Positions 24,026-33,026 of a stretch of DNA of 64,000 nt are shown here, piece after piece. Every line of letters begins with the position of its first letter. Positions within the stretch are counted from its first letter, which is position 1. Source of the stretch: Chersky-840 sp035604715 (GTDB lineage: Bacteria > Actinomycetota > Acidimicrobiia > Acidimicrobiales > UBA8190). The notes beneath the pieces were generated by a model. It did no database searches. It was given only the letters and a program-made list of their open reading frames with translations, and was not told the DNA's origin. The translations under genes were made by a program, and so were the position numbers. Location of the stretch: assembly GCA_963731665.1 (NCBI GenBank), contig CAVSWP010000011.1, positions 62,001-126,000 of the forward strand. The letters run 5' to 3'.

Positions 24026-25126
24026 GTGCCCGAGGCGAGCCCCGCGTCCCCCACGCGTAGCACCGTCTCGGTGCGGACGCCCGTCGAGGCCTGCCCGGTG
24101 CGGCTCCCCCCTCGCCTGGGCGCCTCCGACGCCCGGGCGGCAGTGGCCGCCGCCGCGGTGGCGTTGCTCGACGAGCGCCGCCTCCTCGACGTCGAGGAGC
24201 TGGGGGGCCTCGCCATGGTGCCCGACGAGTCGGTGATGGGGCTGGCGTCGTTGGCGCACGAGGTCCGGCTCGCCTGGTGCGGGCCCACCGTCGAGGTGGA
24301 GGGGATCCTGTCCGCCAAGACCGGGGGATGCCCCGAGGACTGCCACTTCTGCTCGCAGTCGGCGCGCTTCGATTCGCCGGTGAAGGCCACCGCCTTCCTC
24401 GACACCGACGAGGTCCTGCGGGCCGCCGCGGAGACCGCCGCCTTGGGGGCGTCGGAGTTCTGCATCGTCCTGGCCGTGCGGGGGCCCGACGAGCGCATCA
24501 TGGCGCGCCTGCTCGAGCTGGTGCCCCTGGTGGGCGAGCACACCGGACTGCGCGTGGCGGTGTCGGCCGGCATCCTCACCGACGAGCAGGCCGGGCGCCT
24601 CGCGGCGGGTGGCGTGCACCGCTACAACCACAACCTCGAGACGGCGCGGTCGTACTTCGGCTCGGTGGTGAGCACCCACGGCTGGGACGAGCGCGCCGCC
24701 ACCTGTGGCCTGGTGCGGGCGCACGGCATGGAGCTGTGTTGCGGGGCGCTGCTGGGCATGGGCGAGAGCGACGCCCAGCGCATCGAGCTGCTGTTGCAGT
24801 TGCGCGCCGTGGACCCCACCGAGGTGCCGGTCAACTTCTTGAACCCGCGGCCGGGCACTCCCCTGGGCGACCGGCCCCTGGTGGGCGCGTGGGAGGCCAT
24901 CCGGTGGATCGCCCTGTTCCGCCTGGCGTTGCCGGGTGTGATCCTGCGCTACGCCGGGGGCCGTGAGGTGACGCTGCGCGACCTGCAGGCCATGGGCATG
25001 ACGGCCGGGATCAACGCCCTCATCGTGGGCAACTACCTGACCACGCTGGGGCGCTCGCCCGAGGAGGACCTGCGCATGCTCGAGGACCTGCGCATGCCCC
25101 TGGGCGCTCTGGGCGCCGCGCTGTAG
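24026..25126 (+). CDS. bioB: biotin synthase
   Basis: A 366-residue radical-SAM enzyme that inserts sulfur into dethiobiotin. The 4Fe-4S/AdoMet motif C-x3-C-x2-C lies at C102, C106 and C109 (GGCPEDCHFCSQS). Other family blocks are HRYNHNLETARSYF, CGALLGMGES and PVNFLNPRPGTPL. The N-terminus is about 30 residues longer than usual if GTG 24026 is used; the -10 placement supports that start, while an internal GTG near residue 16 is possible. A helper like BsaP, normally adjacent in actinobacteria, is instead encoded at 33027. Confidence 0.92.
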   Translation: MPEASPASPTRSTVSVRTPVEACPVRLPPRLGASDARAAVAAAAVALLDERRLLDVEELGGLAMVPDESVMGLASLAHEVRLAWCGPTVEVEGILSAKTGGCPEDCHFCSQSARFDSPVKATAFLDTDEVLRAAAETAALGASEFCIVLAVRGPDERIMARLLELVPLVGEHTGLRVAVSAGILTDEQAGRLAAGGVHRYNHNLETARSYFGSVVSTHGWDERAATCGLVRAHGMELCCGALLGMGESDAQRIELLLQLRAVDPTEVPVNFLNPRPGTPLGDRPLVGAWEAIRWIALFRLALPGVILRYAGGREVTLRDLQAMGMTAGINALIVGNYLTTLGRSPEEDLRMLEDLRMPLGALGAAL

Positions 25127-25137
25127 GGTCTCGGCCC

Positions 25138-25932
25138 ATGGCTCGGGCGCTCATCACGGGATGTTCCACCGGCTTCGGGCGGGCGACCGCCGTGGAGCTC
25201 AAGCAACGCGGTTACGAGGTGGTGGCCACGGCGCGTCGGCGTGAGACCATCACAGGTCTCGATGCCGATGCGCATCTCGCCCTCGACGTCACCAACGACG
25301 CCTCGGTGCGGGCCGCCGTCGACGCCGCGGGGACGATCGACGTGCTCGTCAACAACGCCGGGATCGAGATCGGGGGGCCGGTCGAGCTGGTGCCCCTGGC
25401 CGAAGTGCGCCGGCTGTTCGAGACCAACGTGTTCGGCCCCGTGCGCCTGATGCAGGCCGTGCTGCCCCAGATGCGGGCCCGCCGGAAGGGGACCATCGTC
25501 AACTTGTCCTCGGTGTCGGGCCGGGTGGCCGCCCCGCTGTCGGCGTTCTACGCGGCGTCGAAGTTCGCCCTCGAGGCCCTGTCCGAGGCACTGCACGTCG
25601 AGGCCGGGCACTTCGGGATCCGCACCATCGTGATCGAGCCCGGGTTCTTCAAGACCAACCTCGGCGAGTCCAATGTCGACTTCGGCGTGGACGGCGCCCC
25701 CTACGACGAGCTGCACATGATCATGCAGAAGCTCTCCGCCCAGCTGGGCCGGGACGCCGCCCCGGGGCCCGAGGTCGTGGCCGGCGCCATCGCCGATGCC
25801 CTCGAGTCCCCCGACGGTCCGTGGCGCGTGCCGGTGGGCACCGACGCCGAGATGGTGCTCGGGGCGCGGTCCACGCTGGACGACGCCTCCTTCGAGAAGG
25901 CCATGCGCGAGGTGCTCAACCTCGACTGGTGA
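25138..25932 (+). CDS. short-chain dehydrogenase/reductase
   Basis: A 264-residue SDR. The NAD(P)-binding TGCSTGFG is at 7-14 and NNAG at 72-75, with a catalytic Ser in NLSSVSG (about 124-125) and Tyr138-x3-Lys142 (YAASK). The cofactor-discriminating loop has TARRRET, suggesting NADP(H). The substrate is unknown. It starts 11 bases after the bioB stop; its stop overlaps the convergent glucosidase gene by 17 bases. Confidence 0.9.
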   Translation: MARALITGCSTGFGRATAVELKQRGYEVVATARRRETITGLDADAHLALDVTNDASVRAAVDAAGTIDVLVNNAGIEIGGPVELVPLAEVRRLFETNVFGPVRLMQAVLPQMRARRKGTIVNLSSVSGRVAAPLSAFYAASKFALEALSEALHVEAGHFGIRTIVIEPGFFKTNLGESNVDFGVDGAPYDELHMIMQKLSAQLGRDAAPGPEVVAGAIADALESPDGPWRVPVGTDAEMVLGARSTLDDASFEKAMREVLNLDW

Positions 25933-27544
25933 GCACGACGCCCTCCCACGGCGCCAGGTCGAGGACGTCGCCAGTGGGCGAGCCCTCCCGGTCCCGGTGG
26001 GTGCCGACGACCACGCGTCGCCCGGCCTCGGTCCCGGCGGCGGCGGGCGGCAGGGCCACGGTGTGCTCGTCGTCGGAGAGGTTCAGCGCCACCACCGTGT
26101 CCGTGCCCCGTTGCCACGCCCACACCCCCTCCCCGGCGGGCAGGCGCCGGTAGGCGCCGGTCTGCAGGTCCGGTGACGCCCGGCGCACGGCGATGACGTC
26201 GCGCACCAGGTGGAGCACGGACCCGGGCTGGGCGCGCTGGCCGGCCACGGTCATGGGCGCATCGGCCATGGCCAACCACGGGGTGACCCCGGCCGAGGTG
26301 AACCCGGCGTTGGGCCCGTCGTCCCACGGCATGGGGGTGCGCTCGGGATCGCGGCCCGGGTAATAGGGCCAGAACCGCAGCCCCACCGGGTCGAGCAGCT
26401 GCTCCTTCTCGAACACGCCGTCGGTCAGCCCGATCTCGTCGCCCTGGTAGAGCACGGTAGTGCCCCGCAGGGTGAGGAGCATGAGCAGGGCCAGGCGGAC
26501 CTTGGGCTCCTCGCCGTCGCACCACCGGGTGGCCAGGCGCGACACGTCGTGGTTCGAGCCCGTCCACACCGGCCATGCCGTGGACGGGAAGAGGTCCTCG
26601 ATCCGGTCCACGACGCCGACCAGCGCGTCCACCTCGAAGGGGGCCTCGATGAAGGGGAAGTTGAACCCGAGGTGCAGCTCGTCGTCGGAGGTCCCGTAGT
26701 ACGAGGCCAACATCTCGAGGGTGTCCACATTGGTCTCGCCCAACAGCAGGCGCGCCGGGGTGTAGCCGTCGGAGATGGCCCGCCACCGGCGCAGGATGTC
26801 GTGGCCCTCGGGGCGGTTGCCGTTGTAGATGGGACGCTGGCCGAACATCTGCATGATGAAGGGGTCGTCCTCGGTGGCGGGCGGGTTGTCGCGCAGCTCG
26901 GCGTCCTTGATCATCATGTTGACCACGTCGATGCGGAAGCCGGCCACGCCGCGGTCCCACCAGAAGCGCACGATGTCGTCGAAGGCGTCGCGCACGCCGT
27001 CGTACCACCAGTTGAGGTCGGGTTGCTCGGGCAGGAAGTTGTGCAGGTAGTACTGGCCCGAGACGGGGTCGAGGCTCCAGGCCGGGCCCCCGAAGCTGCT
27101 CACCCAATTGTTGGGGGCCGAGCCGTCGGGCTGGGGGTCGGCCCACACGTACCAGTCGCGGCGGGCCGAGTCGACCGACGAGCGCGACTCCACGAACCAG
27201 GCGTGTTGGTCGCTGGTGTGGTTGGGGACGAGATCGAGCAGGACCCGGATCCCCACCCGCCCGGCGGCGGCGATGAGCTCGTCGAGGTCGGCCAGGGTCC
27301 CGTACTCGGGGAGCACGGCGCAGTAGTCGGCGACGTCGTAGCCCCAATCGGCGTTGGGTGAAGCCGTGACCGGGCTCAACCACAGGGCGTCGACGCCGAG
27401 CCAGGCCAGATGGTCGAGCCGTCGCACGAGCCCCCGCAGGTCCCCCACCCCGTCGTCGTCGCTGTCGGCGAAGGAGCGGACGTACACCTGGTACAGCACG
27501 GCGCCCCGCCACCATCGGGACTCGTCGGGGGGGGGTGCGGGCAC
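25916..27544 (-). CDS. GH13 family alpha-glucosidase
   Basis: A 542-residue alpha-amylase superfamily enzyme. Conserved regions are all present: DLVPNHTS (D104, H109), GFRIDVVNM with nucleophile D206, GETN with acid/base E270, and TGSNHD with D333. This fits an oligo-1,6-/alpha-1,4-glucosidase acting on short maltose-type sugars in the cytoplasm (no signal peptide). GTG 27544 is set by GAGGAG 4 bases upstream. It is the last gene of a leftward run beginning near 31818. Confidence 0.88.
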   Translation of the reverse strand: MPAPPPDESRWWRGAVLYQVYVRSFADSDDDGVGDLRGLVRRLDHLAWLGVDALWLSPVTASPNADWGYDVADYCAVLPEYGTLADLDELIAAAGRVGIRVLLDLVPNHTSDQHAWFVESRSSVDSARRDWYVWADPQPDGSAPNNWVSSFGGPAWSLDPVSGQYYLHNFLPEQPDLNWWYDGVRDAFDDIVRFWWDRGVAGFRIDVVNMMIKDAELRDNPPATEDDPFIMQMFGQRPIYNGNRPEGHDILRRWRAISDGYTPARLLLGETNVDTLEMLASYYGTSDDELHLGFNFPFIEAPFEVDALVGVVDRIEDLFPSTAWPVWTGSNHDVSRLATRWCDGEEPKVRLALLMLLTLRGTTVLYQGDEIGLTDGVFEKEQLLDPVGLRFWPYYPGRDPERTPMPWDDGPNAGFTSAGVTPWLAMADAPMTVAGQRAQPGSVLHLVRDVIAVRRASPDLQTGAYRRLPAGEGVWAWQRGTDTVVALNLSDDEHTVALPPAAAGTEAGRRVVVGTHRDREGSPTGDVLDLAPWEGVVLTSRG

Positions 27545-27560
27545 GGGGCTCCTCGGGGTG

Positions 27561-28145
27561 TCAGCCCGTGACGGGGCTGGCGGCCTGGCCGGGTTGCTCG
27601 GCCGCTCGCCAGCAGTACCAGGCGACCACGGAACGATAGGGCCGGAAGGGTTCGCCGAGCGGCTCGAGCTCCTTGGCGCTCGGCATGGGCAGGGCCCAGG
27701 CCACGCCGAAGCCCCGCCGGACCCCGAGGTCCCCCGTGGGCCACACGTCGAGGCGTCGGAGCTGGAACATGAGGAACATCTCCGCCGTCCAGCGGCCGAT
27801 GCCGCGCACCATGGTGAGGCGCTCGACCACCTCGTCGTCGTCCTCGCGGGCCAGCCCCCGAGGGTCGAGGACCACGGTGCCGTCGAGGACCTTGGCCGCC
27901 AGGTCCGTGACCGACGCCGCCTTGTTGCCCGACAGCCCGGCGCCGCGCAGCGTCTCGGGTGCCAGCGCCAGCAAGGCCTCGGGGGTGACGTGTCCCCCCA
28001 GCGCGGCCACCAGCCGGCGGTGGATGGTCGAGGCGGCCGCCCCGGCGAGCTGCTGGAAGACGATCGACTCCACCAGCGCCGCGAAGTGGGTGTCGGTGGG
28101 CTTCGACAGCCGGGGTAGTCCGTAGGCGTCCACGAGGCCGGCCAC
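27561..28145 (-). CDS. DNA-3-methyladenine glycosylase-like protein (HhH-GPD, AlkA type)
   Basis: A protein of 194 residues as drawn. VRGIGRWTAEMF is the helix-hairpin-helix, and Asp139 in WPTGDLGVRRG is the catalytic Asp of base-excision glycosylases. It probably removes alkylated bases. The start is uncertain: GTG 28145 has no ribosome site, and similarity seems to extend upstream (ARLLAQLDGVVAGLV) in a frame that is open back to the stop of the DinB-like gene, with only CTG codons available. It may start at a CTG or by coupling. Confidence 0.8.
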   Translation of the reverse strand: MAGLVDAYGLPRLSKPTDTHFAALVESIVFQQLAGAAASTIHRRLVAALGGHVTPEALLALAPETLRGAGLSGNKAASVTDLAAKVLDGTVVLDPRGLAREDDDEVVERLTMVRGIGRWTAEMFLMFQLRRLDVWPTGDLGVRRGFGVAWALPMPSAKELEPLGEPFRPYRSVVAWYCWRAAEQPGQAASPVTG

Positions 28146-28238
28146 GACGCCGTCGAGCTGGGCGAGCAGGCGCGCCGCCCCCGACAGCGTGCGGGGTGGG
28201 CGCGTGGGCTGGGGGAACGCGCCGGGCCCCGGCGGCCG

Positions 28239-28772
28239 TCAGGCACCGCCGGTGCTCCCGTCGAGTTGGCGGCGGATGTCGAGGAGGTGGTGCGACACCT
28301 CGTGGACGGTGTGCACCGCCACCCAGCGCAGGGTGCGCTCCATCCTCTGGGGATAGCCGTAGACCACGACGCGGTCCCAGTCGGCGTCGTCGAGCCGGGC
28401 CAGCACGTTGGCGAACATGGCGGCGGCATCGGAGAGCTGCCGGGCCACCGCCCCGGGGTCCTGACGGGCATAGCCGTCGTGCTCGACGCGCTCGTCGCGT
28501 CCCATGGGCTCGAACGTCGGCCGCTCGACCCGGCGCGCGGCGAGGACCCGCTCGCGTTGCACCAGGAGCACGTCTCTGATGTGGCAGCCGTATTCGATGG
28601 GAGACCACAGCTGCGGTCGGGCCCGGTGGCCGAGATCGGTGGTGTCGTCGGACAGCACGGTGTTATCGGACAACACGGCGACCACCTGGGCGACGCCGGA
28701 CAACACCGCCGCACCGGCGCCGGGCGCGTCGTCGAGGTCGTAGTCGAACCCGCACTCCTGGCACCGGTGCAC
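28239..28772 (-). CDS. DinB-like protein with N-terminal zinc-ribbon-like segment
   Basis: A 177-residue protein. CQECGFDYD at the start is a half zinc-ribbon; the rest looks like a DinB four-helix bundle with His residues in EYGCHIRDVLLVQRER, YARQDP and HTVHEVSHHLLDIRRQL that could bind metal. The function is unknown; the family includes thiol-dependent transferases. GTG 28772 has GGAG 8 bases upstream. It lies 25 bases after the YbjQ-repeat gene and before the AlkA-like gene in the same direction. Confidence 0.72.
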   Translation of the reverse strand: MHRCQECGFDYDLDDAPGAGAAVLSGVAQVVAVLSDNTVLSDDTTDLGHRARPQLWSPIEYGCHIRDVLLVQRERVLAARRVERPTFEPMGRDERVEHDGYARQDPGAVARQLSDAAAMFANVLARLDDADWDRVVVYGYPQRMERTLRWVAVHTVHEVSHHLLDIRRQLDGSTGGA

Positions 28773-28797
28773 GGCTGGCTCTCCAAGCGCGCGGCGT

Positions 28798-29649
28798 CTA
28801 GCGCAGCGCCTGCGCCTCGAACTCCACCACGGCGTCGTCGAGGGGCAACACCACCTCGGGCCGCAGGTACTGGTGGGACTGGGCGTCGAGGCGCACGGCG
28901 GTGCCCCAGGCGGTGAACCCGATGGCGTGGCTGGCGAACCACATGGGGCCCTCGGACACGCGCACGGCCACGATGCCCTGGGCGCCCATATCCAGGGCGG
29001 ACCGTTGCATGTGCTCCATGCCCGCCTCGCGCGCCGCGTACATGGCCTCGGTGAAGTTGGTGAGCTCGACGTTCTGCGAGGACTGGCGCATGGTGGTCCC
29101 CATCGAGCGCCGCGGCGCGTAGACGAAGCTGGCCCCGAATGCGAGCCCGATGGGGCCCCATCCGGCGTTGTGCAGCAGGGTGAAGTCGCGCGCCGAGAGG
29201 TCCGAGACGAACACGGTGTTGCGGTCCTTGCCCGTGACGGGGCGCACGGCGGTGCCGGTGAGCTCGACGTCGACGTGGTGGCGTTGCACCTCGACACCGA
29301 CCTGCACGCCGACCACCCCGTGGCCGTGCACGCCGGCGCACTGTTCGCCGAGGTGCTTGGCCGCCGATCGCACGGCCAGGTTGTGGGCGTCGGAGGCCGA
29401 CGTGATCTCTCCCGACCCCCACGTCCACACCCCGGGGGGGATCGACACCACCGAGGCGCCGAACACGACGTCGACGGCCTCCCAGCCGATGCTGTGCAGC
29501 AGCAGGGCCTCGTCGACCGAGAGGTCCGAGGTCACGGCCCGGGTGCGCTGGTCGTGCGCCGGCTGGCCCAACGAGTCGGCGGCCCGCCGCATCTCGGCCT
29601 TGAGGTCGACCGCCTCTGCGGCGGCGCCGGCCTTGCCCGGGGCGCTCAC
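28798..29649 (-). CDS. protein with two YbjQ-like domains (third of three)
   Basis: A 283-residue protein. Two copies of a module start with SDLSVDEALLLHSIGW and SDLSARDFTLLHNAGW. Each continues with GASVV/GASFV, a helix, and a strand with GVVGVQVGVEV or GIVAVRVSEG, then a GTAVR end. The second half resembles the YbjQ/PF01906 fold named putative heavy-metal-binding. No metal-ligand set is evident. GTG 29649 overlaps the previous stop (GTGA). Confidence 0.65.
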   Translation of the reverse strand: MSAPGKAGAAAEAVDLKAEMRRAADSLGQPAHDQRTRAVTSDLSVDEALLLHSIGWEAVDVVFGASVVSIPPGVWTWGSGEITSASDAHNLAVRSAAKHLGEQCAGVHGHGVVGVQVGVEVQRHHVDVELTGTAVRPVTGKDRNTVFVSDLSARDFTLLHNAGWGPIGLAFGASFVYAPRRSMGTTMRQSSQNVELTNFTEAMYAAREAGMEHMQRSALDMGAQGIVAVRVSEGPMWFASHAIGFTAWGTAVRLDAQSHQYLRPEVVLPLDDAVVEFEAQALR

Positions 29650-30614
29650 GTCAACCGGACCGTGGGACGCGCCGCCGGGAGGGGGTCGAAGTCCTTGAAC
29701 CGCCGTACCCGGGTGCCGCGCAGGGTGCACTCGATGACCTCGTCGCCCTGGCTCAGGCTCTGGGTGTTGGCGACGATGAGCGCCCCCTGCAAGGTGTCGG
29801 CGCCGAGCCGGCTGCGGACGTGCTCGCGGGCCAGCGACCGGGCCGCCAGGTGCGCCCGCGACAGCTGCTCGACCTCCGACACCGGGATGTAGCCGCCCCC
29901 CCAGGCCGACAAGGTGCCTTCCATGAGGATCTCGGTGACGCAGTACGCCCACACCCGCACCGACGCCAACGAGGCCACGACTGACACCGGCATGTAGCCG
30001 GACTCCACCAACTTGGCCAGGCGCTGGCCGGCCAGGTACGTCGTCCACGGTGTGCCCGGGGGGGCGGCGGCGCCCTCGACCACCACGGCGGTGCCCAGCA
30101 TGTGGAACTCGGTGACGTTCATGTCGGCCAGGTGCCGGGTGCTGTCGACGACGCCGATGACGCCGTGGGCCCCCACCTCGGTGGCCTCTTCGACCATCCT
30201 CGTGTACGAGTAGCCGAAGCCCTCCGCCCAGGCCGACTCGACCCAGGGCTGCTGGTAGTTCTGGCCCCAGATGCGGTGCTCGTTGGAGTACACGTAGCCG
30301 CCGTGGGGGCAGCGGTAGCTCTCGGAGTAGACGCCCCGGGGCGCCGATCCCCCGAAGGAATAGGGGTTCATGCCCCGCATGTAGGGCGACCCGGCCCCGT
30401 ACCAACCCCACTGCATGACGCAGAAGCCCTGCACCAGCCCCACCGGCCGCAGGCCCATGTGCAGACAGGCGGCGAAGTCGGGGACCGTGAGGCCCGAGGA
30501 GAACGACTCTCCACCTAATCTCCGGCCGGCGGCCTCGGGGAGGTCGCCGGGGCCGGCGCTGTGTCCCGGGTCGCGGTCCACGTCGTCGGTGTCGGGGGGG
30601 CCTGGCGCGCTCAT
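29646..30614 (-). CDS. protein with two diverged YbjQ-like domains (second of three)
   Basis: A 322-residue protein. The first module (about 40-185) has LTVPDFAACLHMGLRPVGLV, then a long insert rich in Tyr and Gly with one Cys-x-His (YRCPHGG), and ends GVIGVVDSTRH and HMLGTAVVVEG. The second (about 195-310) has LAKLVESGYMPVSVVASLAS and ends in GTRVRRF. It is the most diverged of the three. ATG 30614 shares one base with the upstream stop (TGATG), so translation is coupled. Confidence 0.6.
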   Translation of the reverse strand: MSAPGPPDTDDVDRDPGHSAGPGDLPEAAGRRLGGESFSSGLTVPDFAACLHMGLRPVGLVQGFCVMQWGWYGAGSPYMRGMNPYSFGGSAPRGVYSESYRCPHGGYVYSNEHRIWGQNYQQPWVESAWAEGFGYSYTRMVEEATEVGAHGVIGVVDSTRHLADMNVTEFHMLGTAVVVEGAAAPPGTPWTTYLAGQRLAKLVESGYMPVSVVASLASVRVWAYCVTEILMEGTLSAWGGGYIPVSEVEQLSRAHLAARSLAREHVRSRLGADTLQGALIVANTQSLSQGDEVIECTLRGTRVRRFKDFDPLPAARPTVRLT

Positions 30615-31408
30615 CAGTTGTCGAGGGAGATGATGGTGATGGGCTTGGGAAGCGTGACGTCACCGGCTGACTTGGTCACGGCGGTGCCCAGGGACAGGAA
30701 CTCGATGGTGTGCGATCCCCACTGATGCGACTTCTCCTCCAGCCGGACGCCGACGATCCCGGTGGCCCCGAGGGTGTTGGCTTCGTCCTGCATGCGCGTC
30801 ATGGCGAGCTCGCGGGCCTCGTACAGCGCCTGGGTGAAGTTGGGCAGCTCGACGTTCTGGCCCATGGTGCCCAGCGCCTGGCCGATGCCGCGATGGGCGA
30901 TGTGGAACACGCAGGTCCCCATGACCAGGCCCTGGGGGACGTACCCGGTCTGCATGATCGTCCAGAAGTCCTGACCGGAGAGGTCCGAGGTGAAGGGCTT
31001 GCCCAAGGCGTTGCGGTGCGAGGTGCCGTCCTCGGCCTTCACGGCGGTGCCCACGGCGATGAACTCCGCCGCGTCGCGGCCCCACTCGTAGTAGTTCACG
31101 TCGAGGCGCACCCCCACGACGCCATCGGCGCCTAGGGCGTCGGCTTCCTCTTCCATCCGGGTCATGGCCAACTCGCGGGCGTTGTACATGGCCTCGGTCA
31201 GCTTGGTGAGCTCCTGGCTCTTGTTCCACCGTCGGGCCTGGATCCCGGTGTGATAGATCGACGAGCCCATGACGAAGCCCAGGGGGTGGAACCCGGCTTC
31301 TTTGATGAGGAGGAACTCGTTGACTGAGAGGTCCGACGTGAACAGGCCGTGCTCGAGCTCCTCGAGCCGGTGGCCCGCCTCTTTGGGCAGATCCTGGGGT
31401 TGGGTCAT
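30614..31408 (-). CDS. protein with two YbjQ-like domains (first of three)
   Basis: A 264-residue protein. Two clear repeats start at about residues 24 and 139: TSDLSVNEFLLIKEAGFHPL and TSDLSGQDFWTIMQTGYVPQ. Each has LTEAMYNARELAMTRMEEEA or its counterpart FTQALYEARELAMTRMQDEA, then GADGVVGVRLDV or GATGIVGVRLEE, then FIAVGTAVK or FLSLGTAVT. This is the YbjQ-like pattern in tandem. There is no signal peptide or membrane segment. ATG 31408 has GGAGG upstream and overlaps the preceding stop (ATGA). Confidence 0.7.
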   Translation of the reverse strand: MTQPQDLPKEAGHRLEELEHGLFTSDLSVNEFLLIKEAGFHPLGFVMGSSIYHTGIQARRWNKSQELTKLTEAMYNARELAMTRMEEEADALGADGVVGVRLDVNYYEWGRDAAEFIAVGTAVKAEDGTSHRNALGKPFTSDLSGQDFWTIMQTGYVPQGLVMGTCVFHIAHRGIGQALGTMGQNVELPNFTQALYEARELAMTRMQDEANTLGATGIVGVRLEEKSHQWGSHTIEFLSLGTAVTKSAGDVTLPKPITIISLDN

Positions 31409-31818
31409 GACGAACCTCCGATGACGATTCTCTCGAGCGCCTGACGGGCGCCTTCGCTGTGGGCGGCCTCTTGCTGCAGGGCCGCCAGCAATCTCTTCAA
31501 CCAGTTGTCCAGATCGATCGACTCGCTGCGGATGCGGATCCCTCCCGAGGAGTGGGCGACCGAGCATCGCACCGTGCCCTGGTCCACCTCGGCCCGCAGG
31601 ACGTCGTCGCCGAGGGTCACCTCGAGGGCCTTGACCTCGCCCGACTTGCGCAGGAACCCACCGGCCCGGTCCACCACGACGCGGGGGCCGAGGACCTCGG
31701 CCAGCTGGCCGGCGAGGACCTTCAGCATGATGTGGACGTCGGTGGCATCGGAGTGCAGCGACGCCGCCGCCATGTCGAGGTCGAAGGCGTCGTCGCTGTC
31801 AGCCACGGCTGGCCCCAC
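31405..31818 (-). CDS. hypothetical protein leading the YbjQ-repeat operon
   Basis: A 137-residue acidic protein with alternating beta-like segments (VLGPRVVVDRAGGF, VKALEVTLGDDVLRAEVD) and a C-terminal helix (WLKRLLAALQQEAAHSEGAR). The family is not recognised. It may start at GTG 31818 or GTG 31806; neither has a strong ribosome site. It is the first gene of a leftward run of seven with overlaps or short gaps ending at 25916. Confidence 0.55.
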   Translation of the reverse strand: MGPAVADSDDAFDLDMAAASLHSDATDVHIMLKVLAGQLAEVLGPRVVVDRAGGFLRKSGEVKALEVTLGDDVLRAEVDQGTVRCSVAHSSGGIRIRSESIDLDNWLKRLLAALQQEAAHSEGARQALERIVIGGSS

Positions 31819-32053
31819 CGGCCCGGGCCCCGGGGACCGGTGACCCCGGTTCCAGGCTGGTCTGCTCCCCCCCGAAAGGGCCGGTCGGGCCGGCCAGGAG
31901 ACTGCGCATCGGGCCAGGCTACGCCCACGGGCCCCGGGCCATCCCCCGGGCCCCCGGGGACGGGCCGGAGCGGGAACGTTGCTTCAGTCGGCCCGCGCCC
32001 GTGCCGACATTGAGGATCGGGTCCGAGAACGCCGACCACGCTGGGGGAACACC

Positions 32054-32356
32054 ATGGACAGCTTTGTCCGCCTCAATGTTCCACCCACGGCACAGCGCGT
32101 CCGGCTCCTCTCTCTCAAGCGGCGCTGGGGCATCTACTACCGGTCGACCCGGGGCGACACCGAGGGGCGGGTCGAGCTGCGCCCCATCGACGTGGACATG
32201 CTTCGTGGCGACCACGTGGACCCGACCGACGTCGACGCCGTGGTCGCCCACGTCGAACGCCGGCTCCAGGCCGAGGGACTGCGGACCACGCGCCGGGCCG
32301 CCGAGGGGAGATCCGTGGTGGCCAGCTGGGACATCGCGCCCGGCCCGGTCTTCTAA
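32054..32356 (+). CDS. hypothetical protein (100 aa)
   Basis: A small soluble protein with a basic middle (LSLKRRWGIYYRSTRGD) and alternating acidic segments (DVDMLRGDHVDPTDVDAVV). ATG 32054 has GGGGGAA about 5 bases upstream. Not recognised. It is convergent with the next gene, 15 bases away. Confidence 0.55.
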   Translation: MDSFVRLNVPPTAQRVRLLSLKRRWGIYYRSTRGDTEGRVELRPIDVDMLRGDHVDPTDVDAVVAHVERRLQAEGLRTTRRAAEGRSVVASWDIAPGPVF

Positions 32357-32371
32357 GGTCGCCTCGCCGCT

Positions 32372-32932
32372 TCAGGGCGCGTCGCCGGTTTCCCCGGGCT
32401 CGTCGGGCTCGTCGGGCTCGTCGGGTTCGTCGGGTTCGTCGGCACCGACGGCGTCGTCGGGGTCGTCGACGAATTCGATGAACTCGCCGGGCGGGAGGTA
32501 GTCGTCGGGCACGTCCTCGGAGTGTCGGTAGGGCTGCACCACGAACACGTTCGAGGCGCCGTGCTCGTCGTCGAACACCCCGCACAGCGCGATGTCGCGG
32601 GCGTGGGAGAAGGCGTCGAGGAGCCCGACGTCCCCCGCCACCATGTCGGCGTAGCGCTCCAACGAGATGCGCCCCACCAGGCAGTAGGTCGTGCCGTCCG
32701 AGGCGTGTCCCACCCGACGACCGATGATGCAGTGGTCGGGGCCGTCGTCGATGACCGAGATGGTCTCGTCGCCGGTGCCCAACTGGCGTCGGATCCGTCC
32801 CTCGTCCCCGGGCTCGGTGCGCCGGCGGGCATGCATCCGGGTCACCATGGCCCGCAGTGGGGCGGCGGGGATCTCGTCCTCGCCTTCGTCCCCGGGGCGC
32901 CCGGGTGCCTCGCCCTGTTCCCCGCCGTCCAC
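32372..32932 (-). CDS. hypothetical protein with acidic DEP-repeat tail
   Basis: A 186-residue protein. The central part (ETISVIDDGPDHCIIGRRVG, GTTYCLVGRISLERYADMV, DIALCGVFDDEH) is an ordered domain of unknown family. The C-terminus carries tandem Pro-Asp-Glu units encoded by a 9-base repeat at about 32398-32443. GTG 32932 is chosen because GGGAGGAG precedes it by 6 bases. Confidence 0.6.
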   Translation of the reverse strand: MDGGEQGEAPGRPGDEGEDEIPAAPLRAMVTRMHARRRTEPGDEGRIRRQLGTGDETISVIDDGPDHCIIGRRVGHASDGTTYCLVGRISLERYADMVAGDVGLLDAFSHARDIALCGVFDDEHGASNVFVVQPYRHSEDVPDDYLPPGEFIEFVDDPDDAVGADEPDEPDEPDEPDEPGETGDAP

Positions 32933-33014
32933 GCCGGCTCCTCCCGTCGAGGGAATCCGTCTAGCGGCCCCGGGCCCCACTGTCCACCGTCGGGGACGGG
33001 GCCGCCCCCCTCGG

Positions 33015-33020
33015 TACCAT
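33015..33020 (+). promoter_or_regulatory. -10 element for the BsaP-like gene
   Basis: TACCAT ends 6 bases before GTG 33027; no ribosome site is present. Confidence 0.45.
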
Positions 33021-33026
33021 CACGGC

